Numbered from the stretch's first letter, positions 53,992 through 62,996 are shown. The stretch: DNA of 64,000 bases from Propionibacterium sp. (GCA_012517405.1 JAAYVB010000043.1:1-64000), one strand, 5' to 3'. Numbers and translations are program-made. The notes: generated from the sequence alone by a model not told the origin.

Positions 53992-54195
53992 ATGTGGTGG
54001 AAGAGGTTTTTCAAGATGAGCCTTATCCTCGCGGCCTGTATGATCCCATTCTCAATACTTCTCTGGTTGCTGGGTATCGGGCAATGGGACCTGGCTACGA
54101 AGATTCCGCAGGGCATCTTCGTGTGCGTCATCTTCGGGGTCTCGTCAGCCACAGCCTTCGCCTACAAAGACAAGCGTGAGGCCGCAAAGAGATAG
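53992..54195 (+). CDS. Small two-helix membrane protein, possible immunity protein
   Basis: A 67-residue protein with two transmembrane helices (about 9-28 and 38-57), a basic N-terminus (MWWKRFF) and a charged tail (YKDKREAAKR). A strong ribosome site GAGGAGGT precedes ATG 53992. It follows the bacteriocin-like gene by 29 bp in the same AT-rich island, the usual place and size of an immunity protein. That role is inferred from context; I recognise no family. Confidence 0.65.
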   Translation: MWWKRFFKMSLILAACMIPFSILLWLLGIGQWDLATKIPQGIFVCVIFGVSSATAFAYKDKREAAKR

Positions 54196-54245
54196 CAACA
54201 CTATCTCCGATGGGTGACGAATCATCGATCAAAGTCTGCGGCTAG

Positions 54246-54303
54246 CTATCTAGGATGTTGGTATCGAGACTGCGTAGATGCGCAGAGTCAACATCCTAGA
54301 TAG
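54246..54303. repeat. Perfect 15-bp inverted repeat with nested hairpin
   Basis: CTATCTAGGATGTTG (54246-54260) and its exact complement CAACATCCTAGATAG (54289-54303) enclose 28 bases that themselves pair (CTGCG/CGCAG). It lies 51 bp after the small membrane protein. It is a terminator without T-run, or the end of a mobile element bounding the AT-rich island. Confidence 0.6.
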
Positions 54304-54610
54304 TCGCGTCTTGCGCGAGGTGACCCCCCAATCTGACGACGGGTGCATGCCCGACTACGAACTCAGGTCGACGAAGAACCCGACCGTCACCACCGCCGCC
54401 CAACACCTCGGCGTATAGCCAGCGCGCATCGGCGAACTCGAATTCGGGATCTGCGCGGTCCCGCACGATGGACGACGACGAATCAGAAGTACTCGGCCGA
54501 GATGTGGCAGCGTGTGCCCCGCAAGCCCCGGGCATTCAGACCGCATGTCTGCGGTCCGGCATGGTGCCGGTCTTCTCGGTATGAGAGCGGAGATATTGCG
54601 CCGCTGGTCT
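54304..54610 (+). other. Degraded coding remnant, possibly transposase C-terminus
   Basis: In one plus frame, starting near 54342, the reading is YELRSTKNPTVTTAAQHLGV, stop, PARIGELEFG. This resembles the helix-turn-helix tail of some actinobacterial insertion-sequence proteins. The TAG at 54416-54418 sits where such a motif would have Trp. No complete gene is present. Together with the inverted repeat just before it, this suggests a decayed mobile element; the family is uncertain. Confidence 0.3.
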
Positions 54611-54613
54611 CGT

Positions 54614-55390
54614 CTAGATCGGGATGACCAAGGAGCCATCGCCGAACGAGATGGGCTGAGTAAGCTCATGATGATCGACATATGCCCGCCAGCACTGCAT
54701 CTGGTAAGGCAGCCGCAATTCTGACATCCGGGCCGCACTGTCGAGGATCTGGTTCAGTTCGCCCATCAGCTGACGGCGTTCGGTGTCGGTCAGGCCGCTG
54801 ACGACGCGCTGCTCGGAGACCATCTCGACCAGTGCGCGACGGGTGATCGGAGCCCACAGCCGGAACTCGTGACGCTCGATCCTCGGGTAGTACTTGCTTC
54901 TCAGCAGGTCTTCGTGACTGTTGCCGGCCGAGCCCGACATTGCGTCCGGGTCGATGGTGCGCATCAGCGCAATCAACCTTCGCACCCAGGGCACGGTGTC
55001 GTCGCGGACGATCTGCCAGCCGGCCACCCAGCCGCCCGGCTGCAGCACCCGGCTGAGCTGCCCGTGTGCCTGGTGCGCGTTGATCCGCGGACGACCGGGC
55101 TGCGCTCGCCAGGGTCCGCCGAGCAGCACGACGTGGGCGGCACAAGGCTGGAGGGGGAGCTCGTCCGCTCGTCCGGCCGCCGTGAACAGTGCCTCGCTGG
55201 CCGGTCCGTCACCTCGGAGCTGGTGGCAGCGCTGGGTATCGGGTTCGATGGCGAGCACGCCGTGGCCCTGGGCCACGAGCCGGTTGATGACCCCGCGCGA
55301 GCAGCCGAGCGTGACGACCTGCACCGGCTCGGCGCCCACCAGCCATTGCAGGGCAGATTGGGGGAGCGAAGGGTGGGTGACAGCTGGCAT
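54614..55390 (-). CDS. Class I SAM-dependent methyltransferase-like protein
   Basis: A 258-residue protein with a Rossmann-like methyltransferase core. Motif I is VVTLGCSRGVINRL (about 25-38), acidic residue motif II is AIEPD, and motif IV lies in AAHVVLLGG. The C-terminal half is helical and carries no known domain. A substrate cannot be assigned. Start ATG 55390; a GTG at 55399 would add three residues. It lies 10 bp downstream of the HAD phosphatase on the same strand. Confidence 0.8.
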   Translation of the reverse strand: MPAVTHPSLPQSALQWLVGAEPVQVVTLGCSRGVINRLVAQGHGVLAIEPDTQRCHQLRGDGPASEALFTAAGRADELPLQPCAAHVVLLGGPWRAQPGRPRINAHQAHGQLSRVLQPGGWVAGWQIVRDDTVPWVRRLIALMRTIDPDAMSGSAGNSHEDLLRSKYYPRIERHEFRLWAPITRRALVEMVSEQRVVSGLTDTERRQLMGELNQILDSAARMSELRLPYQMQCWRAYVDHHELTQPISFGDGSLVIPI

Positions 55391-55400
55391 GGACCCCACT

Positions 55401-56222
55401 CTAGAACCGGCCCCCGCAAGCGAGCAGGCGCTCGATGATCACCGCCACGCCATCGTCGGTGTTGGCCGGAGCGATCTCGTCGGCGACCGCCAACACGGGC
55501 GCGGTGCCGTTGGCCACCGCCACACCGTGACCTGCCCAATCGAGCATCTCGCGATCATTGGCGGAATCGCCGAAGGCCAGCACCTCGTCGGCGGTGAAAC
55601 CGTGCTCGGCGGCCAGCAGCTCCAAGGTGGTGGCTTTGCTCACCCCGGCCGCCGACATCTCGATGAACGGCACGCCCGAGGTCGTCGGCAGCACACCCAC
55701 ATGGGCGACCTGCTCGCATAGCTCGAACAGCGTCTCCAGCGGCAACCCACCGTGCCGCGCAATGATCTTGACCGCTGACTGCGCACTCAGCCCCGACATC
55801 GGCACCTCATCGAGGTCTTCGGGGTTGCGGCCATGGTTGCCCGGTTCCATCAACCCGAGATAGCCCGGACCGGGCAGCAGGTCGTAACCACTGCGGGTGA
55901 GCGTGGCGAAGCGGGTGTCGGGCGCCAAGTCGAGAAGGCTCTCGATCAGCGCGGCGCAGACCTCGGCGGCGATGGGACGCTCGGCGAGCACGGTGTCGTC
56001 CGCGGCGTTGTAGACGACCGCGCCGTTCGAACAAACCGCCAGATCACGCAGTTGCGCAGGCAGCACCTTCGGCATGTCGATGACGGAGCGTCCGGTGGCG
56101 GCAACGACGAGGATGCCTGCGTCCTGAGCCGCAGCGATGGCTCGCCGCGTGCGGGCCGAGGTGGACTTGTCCGGAAGCAGCAGGGTGCCGTCGAGGTCAC
56201 TGACGATCATCCGGATAGTCAT
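55401..56222 (-). CDS. HAD-superfamily phosphatase (Cof type)
   Basis: A 273-residue HAD hydrolase with a type IIB cap. Motif I is VSDLDGTLLLP (nucleophile Asp about 8), motif II VAATGRS, the conserved Lys is in GVSKATTLE, and motif III GDSANDREML. It dephosphorylates small metabolites or sugars; the substrate is unknown. The start at ATG 56222 puts motif I at the N-terminus; the longer frame to 56330 adds 36 non-family residues. It is divergent from the tad operon. Confidence 0.92.
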   Translation of the reverse strand: MTIRMIVSDLDGTLLLPDKSTSARTRRAIAAAQDAGILVVAATGRSVIDMPKVLPAQLRDLAVCSNGAVVYNAADDTVLAERPIAAEVCAALIESLLDLAPDTRFATLTRSGYDLLPGPGYLGLMEPGNHGRNPEDLDEVPMSGLSAQSAVKIIARHGGLPLETLFELCEQVAHVGVLPTTSGVPFIEMSAAGVSKATTLELLAAEHGFTADEVLAFGDSANDREMLDWAGHGVAVANGTAPVLAVADEIAPANTDDGVAVIIERLLACGGRF

Positions 56223-56405
56223 CGCGTCCGCACTCTGCCCTTCTGCCGGGGCCATCCCGGCAGTGACCAGTTTGCGGTGCAGCCCGCGGTTCGGCAAGCT
56301 CGCTGCCTTGGATGGCAGCGGCATTCGCATCTCGGGATCGCCAAGTTATCCACAATCTCGGCTCGCTGTGACCGATTGGGATGGTGGCTTACCAATACTG
56401 TGGGC

Positions 56406-57452
56406 ATGTCGGCACCCCTGATAGTTTCCCGTGACGCTGCCGTGATCGAGGCCATCATGGCGGCGGCCGCCGCAGTTCAAGTCGAGCCCGAGGTGGCTCG
56501 CGACACCGAGACGCTGCGCCGCAATTGGCTGCGGGCGTCGGTCGTCCTGATCGGAGCCGATCAGGCTTCGTCGGTGGCCGGGCTCGGTCTGCCACCGCGC
56601 CGCAAGGTGCATCTGTGCGGTCCGGACGCGGCGGTTCTAATGTCGTGGTCGGTGCCACTCGATGCCCCGGTGATGGTGCTGCCGCAGCAGACCGGTTTCG
56701 TCAGCTCCCTGCTGGCAGGCATCGACGAAGTGCCGGACGATGCGTCCGTGGTGCTACGCGTGATCGGTGGCAGCGGCGGGGTGGGCGCGACCACCCTTGC
56801 GGCGGGCCTGGCGCAACGGGCGGCCAAACAGCAGCTGCGGGTCGCCGTGACCGAGCTGGACGCGACCGGCGGCGGTCTCGATCTGGTCTTCGGTGCCGAG
56901 CAGGCCCCCGGCTGGCGGTGGCCCGATCTGGCCTCGGCCGCGGGGCACATCGGCGATCTGAGCGGGCAGCTGCCGAATGTCAGCGGGGTCGATCTGATCT
57001 CGACGGGTCATCCCCGGCTGAACGATGGGCGCCGCAGGGGACCGGGTCTTCCCTCGTCGGAGGCTGTCAATGCGGCGGTGGCGTCGCTGGTTCGCAGTCA
57101 CGACCTGGTGATCCTCGATGCCGGATCGCATCCGGATGGGGCAGTCATGCCGCGCGCCGTCGATCTGCTCGTAGTCGCGGCCGAGGTCAAGGCCGTCATG
57201 GCCGCCAGATCCAAGGTGGCCGACTGGGGGCTGGACGATGCGGTCGTGGTGCTGCGCACCGGTCCCGGGCGACGGCTGGACGGGGCAATGGTCGCCGAGA
57301 CGCTGGGTTTGCCGATGATCGGCGCGGTACCGCACGACCCGGCGCTTCCGGGATGCCTGGAGACCGGCACGCCGCCCGGGCTGCGGCGGGGCAGATTCGC
57401 CCGGGCCTGCGATCGGCTTCTCGATGAGTTGATGCCCGATGACCGAGCATGA
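56406..57452 (+). CDS. cpaE: CpaE/TadZ-like protein (Ssd family)
   Basis: A 348-residue protein with an N-terminal receiver-like domain (1-115, lacking phospho-acceptor motifs) and a C-terminal MinD/ParA-type ATPase domain with deviant Walker A GGSGGVGATT (about 119-128). It places the Tad secretion system, or regulates septum formation as suggested for mycobacterial Ssd (Rv3660c). It overlaps tadA by 14 bp as first gene of the pilus operon. The start ATG 56406 gives MSAPLIVSRD; GTG 56400 is possible. Confidence 0.88.
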   Translation: MSAPLIVSRDAAVIEAIMAAAAAVQVEPEVARDTETLRRNWLRASVVLIGADQASSVAGLGLPPRRKVHLCGPDAAVLMSWSVPLDAPVMVLPQQTGFVSSLLAGIDEVPDDASVVLRVIGGSGGVGATTLAAGLAQRAAKQQLRVAVTELDATGGGLDLVFGAEQAPGWRWPDLASAAGHIGDLSGQLPNVSGVDLISTGHPRLNDGRRRGPGLPSSEAVNAAVASLVRSHDLVILDAGSHPDGAVMPRAVDLLVVAAEVKAVMAARSKVADWGLDDAVVVLRTGPGRRLDGAMVAETLGLPMIGAVPHDPALPGCLETGTPPGLRRGRFARACDRLLDELMPDDRA

Positions 57453-58608
57453 TCTTGAGATGGTGCGGGTCCGGCTCGCCGGGCTGGGCCGGACTTGGAC
57501 ACCACGCGATGTTGCGGATGCCCTGCGGGCGCTGGGGCTGGTGGTCAGCGACGCGATGGTGCTCTACGCCGTGGAAGCCCTGCGTCGCGGCAGCATCGGA
57601 GCCGGCCGCCTGCAGCCTCTGCTGAGCATCGAGGGGCTGACCGACGTCCTGGTCAACGGGCCGGATCAGGTCTTCATCGATCGCGGCCACGGACTCGAAG
57701 ACACCCAGGTCCGCTTCGAATCCGACGCCGAGGTGCGTCAGCTCGCCACCCGGCTCGCGGCCAGCGTGGGTCGCCGGTTGGACGATGCCTGCCCGTTCGT
57801 GGACGCACGGCTGGCCGACGGCACCCGCTTGCACGCCGTGCTCGCAACCATCGCCGATCCGGGAACCTGCTTGTCACTGCGTGTTCCGGCGCGCCGCTCG
57901 TTCTCCTTGGACGACTGGGTGGCCAACGGTTCGATCTGCACCCAAATGGCCGAGGTACTGCAGGCGTTGGTGGCGTCCAAGGTCGCATTTCTGATTTCGG
58001 GCGGAACCGGGTCGGGCAAGACCACCTTGCTGGCCGGTCTGCTGGGGTTGATGCCGGCCGCTCAGCGGCTGGTGATCGTCGAGGACTCCCGCGAACTGGC
58101 CCCCGATCACCCGCACTGCGTTCGGATGGAGTGCCGTCAGGCGAACTCCGAGGGCGCCGGCATGATCACCATGACGGACCTGGTCAGGCAGGCCTTGCGG
58201 ATGCGTCCCGACCGGCTGGTGCTCGGTGAGGTGCGCGGCGCCGAACTGTGCGATCTGCTGACCGCACTGAACACCGGACATGAGGGCGGTTGCGGAACAG
58301 TGCACGCCAACTCGGTCGCAGATGTGCCGGCCCGGCTGGAGGCGCTGGCCGCGCTCGGCGGTCTGGGACGCGAGGCCTGCCATGCTCAGGTCGCCTCGGC
58401 GCTGCGGGTGGTGGTTCAGGTCAGCAGGCTGGCCGATGGTCGCCGCAGCGTCACCCAAGTCGGCCTTGCGCAACGCTCCAGTTCCGGACATGTCTACATC
58501 GAAATGGCGTTGGCAAGCACAGATGGACGATCGGTACGGCAAGGGCCGGCCTGGGGCCAGCTCGCCGAGTTGCTGGACATAGCGGCCGGAACTCAGGAGG
58601 CATCGTGA
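57439..58608 (+). CDS. tadA: TadA/CpaF secretion ATPase
   Basis: A 389-residue type II/IV secretion ATPase powering Flp pilus assembly. The N-terminal domain is followed by Walker A ISGGTGSGKTTLL (about 191-203), the Asp box IVEDSRELAPDHPH, Walker B LVLGEVRGAE and the His box TGHEGGCGTVHANS. All catalytic features are present. The GTGA overlap with tadB shows coupling. Confidence 0.95.
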   Translation: MTEHDLEMVRVRLAGLGRTWTPRDVADALRALGLVVSDAMVLYAVEALRRGSIGAGRLQPLLSIEGLTDVLVNGPDQVFIDRGHGLEDTQVRFESDAEVRQLATRLAASVGRRLDDACPFVDARLADGTRLHAVLATIADPGTCLSLRVPARRSFSLDDWVANGSICTQMAEVLQALVASKVAFLISGGTGSGKTTLLAGLLGLMPAAQRLVIVEDSRELAPDHPHCVRMECRQANSEGAGMITMTDLVRQALRMRPDRLVLGEVRGAELCDLLTALNTGHEGGCGTVHANSVADVPARLEALAALGGLGREACHAQVASALRVVVQVSRLADGRRSVTQVGLAQRSSSGHVYIEMALASTDGRSVRQGPAWGQLAELLDIAAGTQEAS

Positions 58609-59417
58609 TCGTTGTGGCCTGCCTTGGGTTGGCAACATGCTTGCTGCTGTGGTGGCCTCCGGATCCCTCCCGGCGGGTCGCGGCCTGGCTGAACCGCAGG
58701 CATCAGTCCCGCACGGTCCGCTCGGTGGCCGGATGGACGCGCGGCCTGGTGGTCGTCGCCGCGTTGTCGGTTTGCGTGAGCTTTGCTCCGCAGCTGCTGG
58801 TCTGGCTGGTGCCCGGGCTGGTGGTGGGGTGCACTGTGGGCTGGCTGATCGCGAACTCGCGGGCCGAGAAGCTACGCCACCACAACAGCGAGGAGGTGGT
58901 GCAGGCCTGCATCGCGGTCGCGACCCAGCTGCGGGTCGGCGACATCGCGCCGGCCGCGCTGGCCCGGGTGGCGGCGGATTGTGCGCTGCTGCAACCGGTC
59001 GCCGCGACTCAGGCGATCGGGGGTGATGTGCCGGCTGCGCTGCACGCGGCCGCGATGCATCCGGGCTGCTCGGGCCTGGCCGGCCTCGCCCGATCGTGGC
59101 AGCTCTGCCAGATTACCGGCGCCCCCATCGCGGACGCTGCCAGCCGGGTGTCCGAGGGGTTGAGAGCCGAGGCCGCCGCCGAACGCCTGGTGGCCTCCGA
59201 ACTCGCCTCTCCGCGGGCCACCGGGAAGATGCTCGCGCTGCTGCCCCTGTTGGGTATCGGTCTGGGGTTCGCCGGTGGTGGCGACCCGCTGGTCTTTCTG
59301 CTCGGCGGACTCGCCGGGCGCATCTGCCTGGCAGCGGCTGTCTGCCTCGTCTGCGCTGGTCTGGTCTGGACCACGCTGTTGGGCAGGCTGCCCGGCGAAC
59401 AGGAGGACCAGCCATGA
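58605..59417 (+). CDS. tadB: TadB pilus-assembly membrane protein
   Basis: A 270-residue inner-membrane protein of the type II secretion F family. There are N-terminal helices, a central cytoplasmic helical domain (about 90-200) and two C-terminal helices. It forms the platform for the Flp pilus with TadC. Start GTG 58605 overlaps the tadA stop. The F domain is shorter and less conserved than in proteobacteria, as usual for the Rv3658c-like group. Confidence 0.88.
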   Translation: MIVVACLGLATCLLLWWPPDPSRRVAAWLNRRHQSRTVRSVAGWTRGLVVVAALSVCVSFAPQLLVWLVPGLVVGCTVGWLIANSRAEKLRHHNSEEVVQACIAVATQLRVGDIAPAALARVAADCALLQPVAATQAIGGDVPAALHAAAMHPGCSGLAGLARSWQLCQITGAPIADAASRVSEGLRAEAAAERLVASELASPRATGKMLALLPLLGIGLGFAGGGDPLVFLLGGLAGRICLAAAVCLVCAGLVWTTLLGRLPGEQEDQP

Positions 59418-60181
59418 TCACGCCGGCGCCGGTGATCGCCGGCCTGGCCTTGGGGGTGGCGCTGCTGTGTCTGGTTCCCGGCCCGAATCGGTCTGCGCTA
59501 CGCCAGGTCGCTGCCTCCGGGACGGGGCAGTCGGCAGCGGCCTGGCGGGGCCGGATGCCGGGCTGGTTGAGCCGGATCTCGGGCCTGCAGTGGCGCTTCG
59601 GTCTGCTTGCTGGAGCGGTCTGCTGGCTGGTGCTGGGCCAAGACCTCGGGGCCGGCCTGGCGGGTGCGGGCGCGATACCGCTGGCCATCGCCGGATTGCG
59701 GTGGCTGGAGGCCGCATCGCAGCGGCGCAAGGCTCAGCAACTCGCGGCCCAGCTGCCGGGCTGTCTCGAGTTGTTCGCGGCCGCATTGGATGCCGGGGTG
59801 CCGTTGCGGGCGGCGGTTCGGCATGTGGCGGCGCTGGCGCCGGAACCGAGTGCCGGACTGTTGCGCGCCGTCCTCGGCCATCTCGATCTGGGACGCTCTG
59901 ATGCGCAAGCCTGGGCCTGGTTGCGCGATGACACCGTGTGGGGTGCCGTGGCACGCGACCTTGCCCGCTGCGCGGAATCGGGCGCGGCGGTCGCCGAGGT
60001 GCTCGAGGTGCACGCCGCAGAAGCCAGGGCGCTGCGCCGAGCCCGGCGCGAGATGGCCGCCCGGACGGTTGGTGTGCGATCGGTGCTGCCCCTGGTGTGC
60101 TGCTTCCTGCCCGCGTTCATCCTTGTCGGAGTCGTGCCGATCATCGCGGCCACACTCGGCTCCTTCACTCAACTTCGCTGA
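59414..60181 (+). CDS. tadC: TadC pilus-assembly membrane protein
   Basis: A 255-residue partner of TadB with the F domain: conserved QLAAQLPGCLELFAAALDAG (about 111-130) and LRRARREMAARTVGVR, then a C-terminal membrane pair (LPLVCCFLPAFILVGVVP). AGGAGGACC precedes ATG 59414, which overlaps the tadB stop by four bases. Confidence 0.9.
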   Translation: MITPAPVIAGLALGVALLCLVPGPNRSALRQVAASGTGQSAAAWRGRMPGWLSRISGLQWRFGLLAGAVCWLVLGQDLGAGLAGAGAIPLAIAGLRWLEAASQRRKAQQLAAQLPGCLELFAAALDAGVPLRAAVRHVAALAPEPSAGLLRAVLGHLDLGRSDAQAWAWLRDDTVWGAVARDLARCAESGAAVAEVLEVHAAEARALRRARREMAARTVGVRSVLPLVCCFLPAFILVGVVPIIAATLGSFTQLR

Positions 60182-60320
60182 ATTGTCCACAGAGTGTTGT
60201 CCGCCTGACCGATCCGGTACCCCACTTGCCAATCCTTGTATCGATTCCACGGCAGACCCACAGATCTGCGGGATCTCTCCCACGGCCCGGCGACGGGCTC
60301 CACCTGAAAGGAAGCGAAAC

Positions 60321-60548
60321 ATGACTACTCGGTTCGACACCCACCTCCCGACGCCCGTGATCCGCGGCCGCGGACTGCGCTCGGCTTGCCAGCGAGGCAT
60401 GGCCACGGCCGAATACGCGGTCGGGATCCTGGCCGCCGTGGCTTTGGCCCTGGTGCTGCTGAACGTGTTCACCAACAACGACTTCTTCAGCGCGATGCTC
60501 AAGTTCGTCGTCAATCTCATCTCGCAGGTCGGCGGGATGCTGCCCTGA
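60321..60548 (+). CDS. Flp-type pilin (DUF4244)
   Basis: A 75-residue prepilin. The leader ends in RG, with cleavage predicted after Gly26; the mature N-terminus MATAEYAVGILAAVALALVL has the conserved Glu at +5 and Tyr at +6. This is the main pilus subunit of actinobacterial Tad systems (Rv3656c-like). GAAAGGAAG precedes ATG 60321. The 139-bp gap after tadC and a strong terminator just downstream suggest separate, high expression. Confidence 0.93.
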   Translation: MTTRFDTHLPTPVIRGRGLRSACQRGMATAEYAVGILAAVALALVLLNVFTNNDFFSAMLKFVVNLISQVGGMLP

Positions 60549-60556
60549 TCAGATCC

Positions 60557-60606
60557 GAGGTTCGGGTGGGCCAACGTGGACATGCCCACCCGAACCTCTT
60601 CTTTTG
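60557..60606 (+). terminator. Strong intrinsic terminator after the pilin gene
   Basis: GAGGTTCGGGTGGGC (60557-60571) pairs perfectly with GCCCACCCGAACCTC (60584-60598) over 12 bases and is followed by TTCTTTT. It lies nine bases after the pilin stop, so most transcripts should end here and minor pseudopilins be made at lower level. Confidence 0.93.
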
Positions 60607-60636
60607 CACCACCCCGATCCCATTCGCGCAGGAGAC

Positions 60637-61020
60637 ATGATGCTTCGAGCCACAGCCGCAGATCCGGCCACAGCAGATCCGGGCCCCATCCGCCGCGGAC
60701 AGCGGGGCATGGTGACCTTCGAACTCGCCGTGGGCATGCTGACTGCCTGCCTGATGGCCGGGATGCTCGGTTGGACCGTCAGCCTGGTGGCATTGCAGGC
60801 GCGCTGTTCCGACGCGGCCGGCCAGATCGTGCGGCAGTTGGCTCGCGGTGATCAGGAGGCTGCGCAGGAGGCCGAGCAGCACGTTCCGGACGGTGCGCGG
60901 GTGCAGGTCGTTGAGGCCGGCCAGCAGATCACCGTCCAGGTTGCCGTCGATGCCCGCTGGGGAGCCCTCGGGCCGATCGAGATCGAAGGACGCGCAACCG
61001 CTCCGACTGCGGGGCGGTGA
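60637..61020 (+). CDS. tadE: TadE-like minor pseudopilin
   Basis: A 127-residue protein with a prepilin-like leader: cleavage is predicted after Gly24 in RRGQRG/MVTFELAVG, with Glu at +5 of the mature protein. One helix (about 25-50) and a small extracellular beta-rich domain follow. It is a minor pilus component of the Rv3655c type. AGGAGAC precedes ATG 60637. The GTGA overlap links it to the next gene. Confidence 0.88.
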   Translation: MMLRATAADPATADPGPIRRGQRGMVTFELAVGMLTACLMAGMLGWTVSLVALQARCSDAAGQIVRQLARGDQEAAQEAEQHVPDGARVQVVEAGQQITVQVAVDARWGALGPIEIEGRATAPTAGR

Positions 61021-61415
61021 TCAGCATGCAGCGCCGCCGGCGAACCCAGCAGTCAGCTGAGCGGGGGAGTGGCACCATGCTGATCCTCGCCGTAGTGATC
61101 GTCCTGATGTTGGTCGCGGCCGTGGGCGCCTGGTTCTCCGGCTGGCTGGCCAGCGGCGCCCGGGCCCGCGCGGTCGCCGATGTCGTGGCAATCGCGGCCG
61201 CCCAGGCCCAACGAGACGGACGCCCCGCCTGCCCCGTTGCCGAGCAGGCCGCCGCCGCCAACGACGCGGTCCTGGCGAATTGCGAAGTCACCACAGGATG
61301 GGGCGAGTTCATCGTGGATATCGCCGTGGACGTCGAGATGCGCCCGCAGATCGCGGGAGCGCCCCAGAGCGCGCACGCCGAGTCCAGGGCCGGCGTCGTC
61401 TCCGACGTCCCGTGA
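61017..61415 (+). CDS. TadG/Rv3654c-like secreted pseudopilin
   Basis: A 132-residue protein with a basic N-terminus, a single helix (GTMLILAVVIVLMLVAAVGA, about 19-38) and a short exported domain with two Cys (RPACPVAE and LANCEV) that could form a disulfide. It matches the small TadE-like proteins that end actinobacterial tad operons. The start is GTG 61017 overlapping tadE; ATG 61026 is the alternative. Confidence 0.82.
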   Translation: MISMQRRRRTQQSAERGSGTMLILAVVIVLMLVAAVGAWFSGWLASGARARAVADVVAIAAAQAQRDGRPACPVAEQAAAANDAVLANCEVTTGWGEFIVDIAVDVEMRPQIAGAPQSAHAESRAGVVSDVP

Positions 61416-61437
61416 GGGCGGGGACGGCGCCCCCGCA

Positions 61438-62763
61438 TCAGGTTCGCATCGCTACCGTGGTTTCGAATCTCTTGTGGTGGTCGGCTTCTTCAGTTGGTGG
61501 TACCGACACTCGGGTGGTTCCGTGTGGTGTGACTTGGTAGTGGTAGCCGTGGGGTGAGGTCCAGTGGTAGATCCCGGGTGCCGGTTGTTCCAGTGTCCAT
61601 TTGCTGTGGGTCTTCGCTCGGTGGGCCTTACGGGATAGTGGCCCGAGGTTGGCGAGGCTAGTTTGTCCGGCCCGGCCGTCGATGTAGGGGATGGTGTGGT
61701 CCATGTCGCAGTGGCTGGCTTTGCGGGTGCCCCAGGGGAACACGTCGACGGGGTTGCGTTGTTCGATGGCGAACCGTATCCGGGCCGGGGTTTCGTAGCA
61801 GTCGGCTGGGCGTAGCCCGGCGGGGTCCACGATGGGCCGGACGACGACCTTTGATCCGTCCAGGAAGGCGGGTAGCTGCTCGGTCAGTAGCGGCCCCCAG
61901 TCCTCGACTCGGGCCACGCCGGACATGGGCGTGGCGTCGGGCCCGGCGGTGAGTGCGGGATCGTCCGCAGCGATGTGGACGATCAGGGTGTGGGTGGGTA
62001 GCGCCTCTTGCCCTAACGCTTGCCGGGCCAAGATGCCGACGGCGACGGCTCGGCGCCGGTCGAGATCGGTTCCCGGGATGGTTTCTGGTAGGGCGGGTAG
62101 GGTCGTGGCGATTTGGGTGAGGACGTGGTCGAACAAGATTCCGTCGACCGGGTTGACGACACCCCAGAAGCTGACGTGTCCGTCTTCGATTGTGGAGACT
62201 CGTACCCGGCGTGACTGGCGGCGGGCGTCGGCTCGTTGCCGGGCCAGGTCGGGGTCGGCGGCGATGATCAGTCCGGGCAGTGCTTTGATGACTCGTGACC
62301 ACGGCATCGTGGCGGCGGCCTGGCTGAGCTTCTGGTCGACTTCCCGCGCGGCGGCGGCGGGTAGGTGGGCGCACTCGAGGCAGATCCGGTTCGCCTGCCA
62401 GACCCGGACTTTCCCGGCGAGCACGGCTTGCCAGAGCAGGGGGTGGCGTTCTCGCAGGTCGAGGGCGTTACCGATCCGGGAGATCGCGGCTTGGGGTGAG
62501 ATTCCTAGCACGGGGCCCAGTTCGAGGGCGAGGAACTCCCCGACTTGCGGGGTGCCGTCATGGCCGGGTTGTATCAACTGTTCGATTCCCGCATCGACTG
62601 CGGCGGTGTCGACCTGCCAGAGGTCGGCGGTGTGGGTGATCGTCACCAACTCGGCGACCTCGGCGGCCAGTAACTGGTCGTGCGCATGAATCAACGCGTC
62701 GAAGGCTTGTCTGCTGGTCTCCTGCCGGGCCAGGAATTCGGGGTCACAGATGGGGGTATCCAT
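61438..62763 (-). CDS. DUF222/HNH endonuclease family protein, intact
   Basis: A 441-residue member of the 13E12-like family: a DUF222 domain (about 30-300) and a C-terminal HNH nuclease motif (ASHCDMDHTIPY, then GQTSLANLGPL and HRAKTH). The start ATG 62763 gives MDTPICDPEF; a longer frame to 62943 adds 60 unlikely residues. Unlike the copy at 4456 it is unbroken. Biological role is unclear; these genes spread in actinobacteria and may be mobile. It is convergent with the tad operon. Confidence 0.9.
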   Translation of the reverse strand: MDTPICDPEFLARQETSRQAFDALIHAHDQLLAAEVAELVTITHTADLWQVDTAAVDAGIEQLIQPGHDGTPQVGEFLALELGPVLGISPQAAISRIGNALDLRERHPLLWQAVLAGKVRVWQANRICLECAHLPAAAAREVDQKLSQAAATMPWSRVIKALPGLIIAADPDLARQRADARRQSRRVRVSTIEDGHVSFWGVVNPVDGILFDHVLTQIATTLPALPETIPGTDLDRRRAVAVGILARQALGQEALPTHTLIVHIAADDPALTAGPDATPMSGVARVEDWGPLLTEQLPAFLDGSKVVVRPIVDPAGLRPADCYETPARIRFAIEQRNPVDVFPWGTRKASHCDMDHTIPYIDGRAGQTSLANLGPLSRKAHRAKTHSKWTLEQPAPGIYHWTSPHGYHYQVTPHGTTRVSVPPTEEADHHKRFETTVAMRT

Positions 62764-62996
62764 GGCTCCATTGTAATCGAACACATATTCGAATACAGCA
62801 GAACAGTGAAGACTTCTCTTCGATGTTTCTTCGCAGGACTTCCGCCAGGCAGCCTTGTTCAAGCCGAAGTCGCGGCGTCCGAAGTCGTCTCCGACGAAGC
62901 TGGCCAATGACATGAAGGCCCAGGCCCCGATGTGCGGCTGCATCGGAACCCTCTGGCGATCTCATGGGATCCGACGCCGAGCAACGCCCCGCCCAC

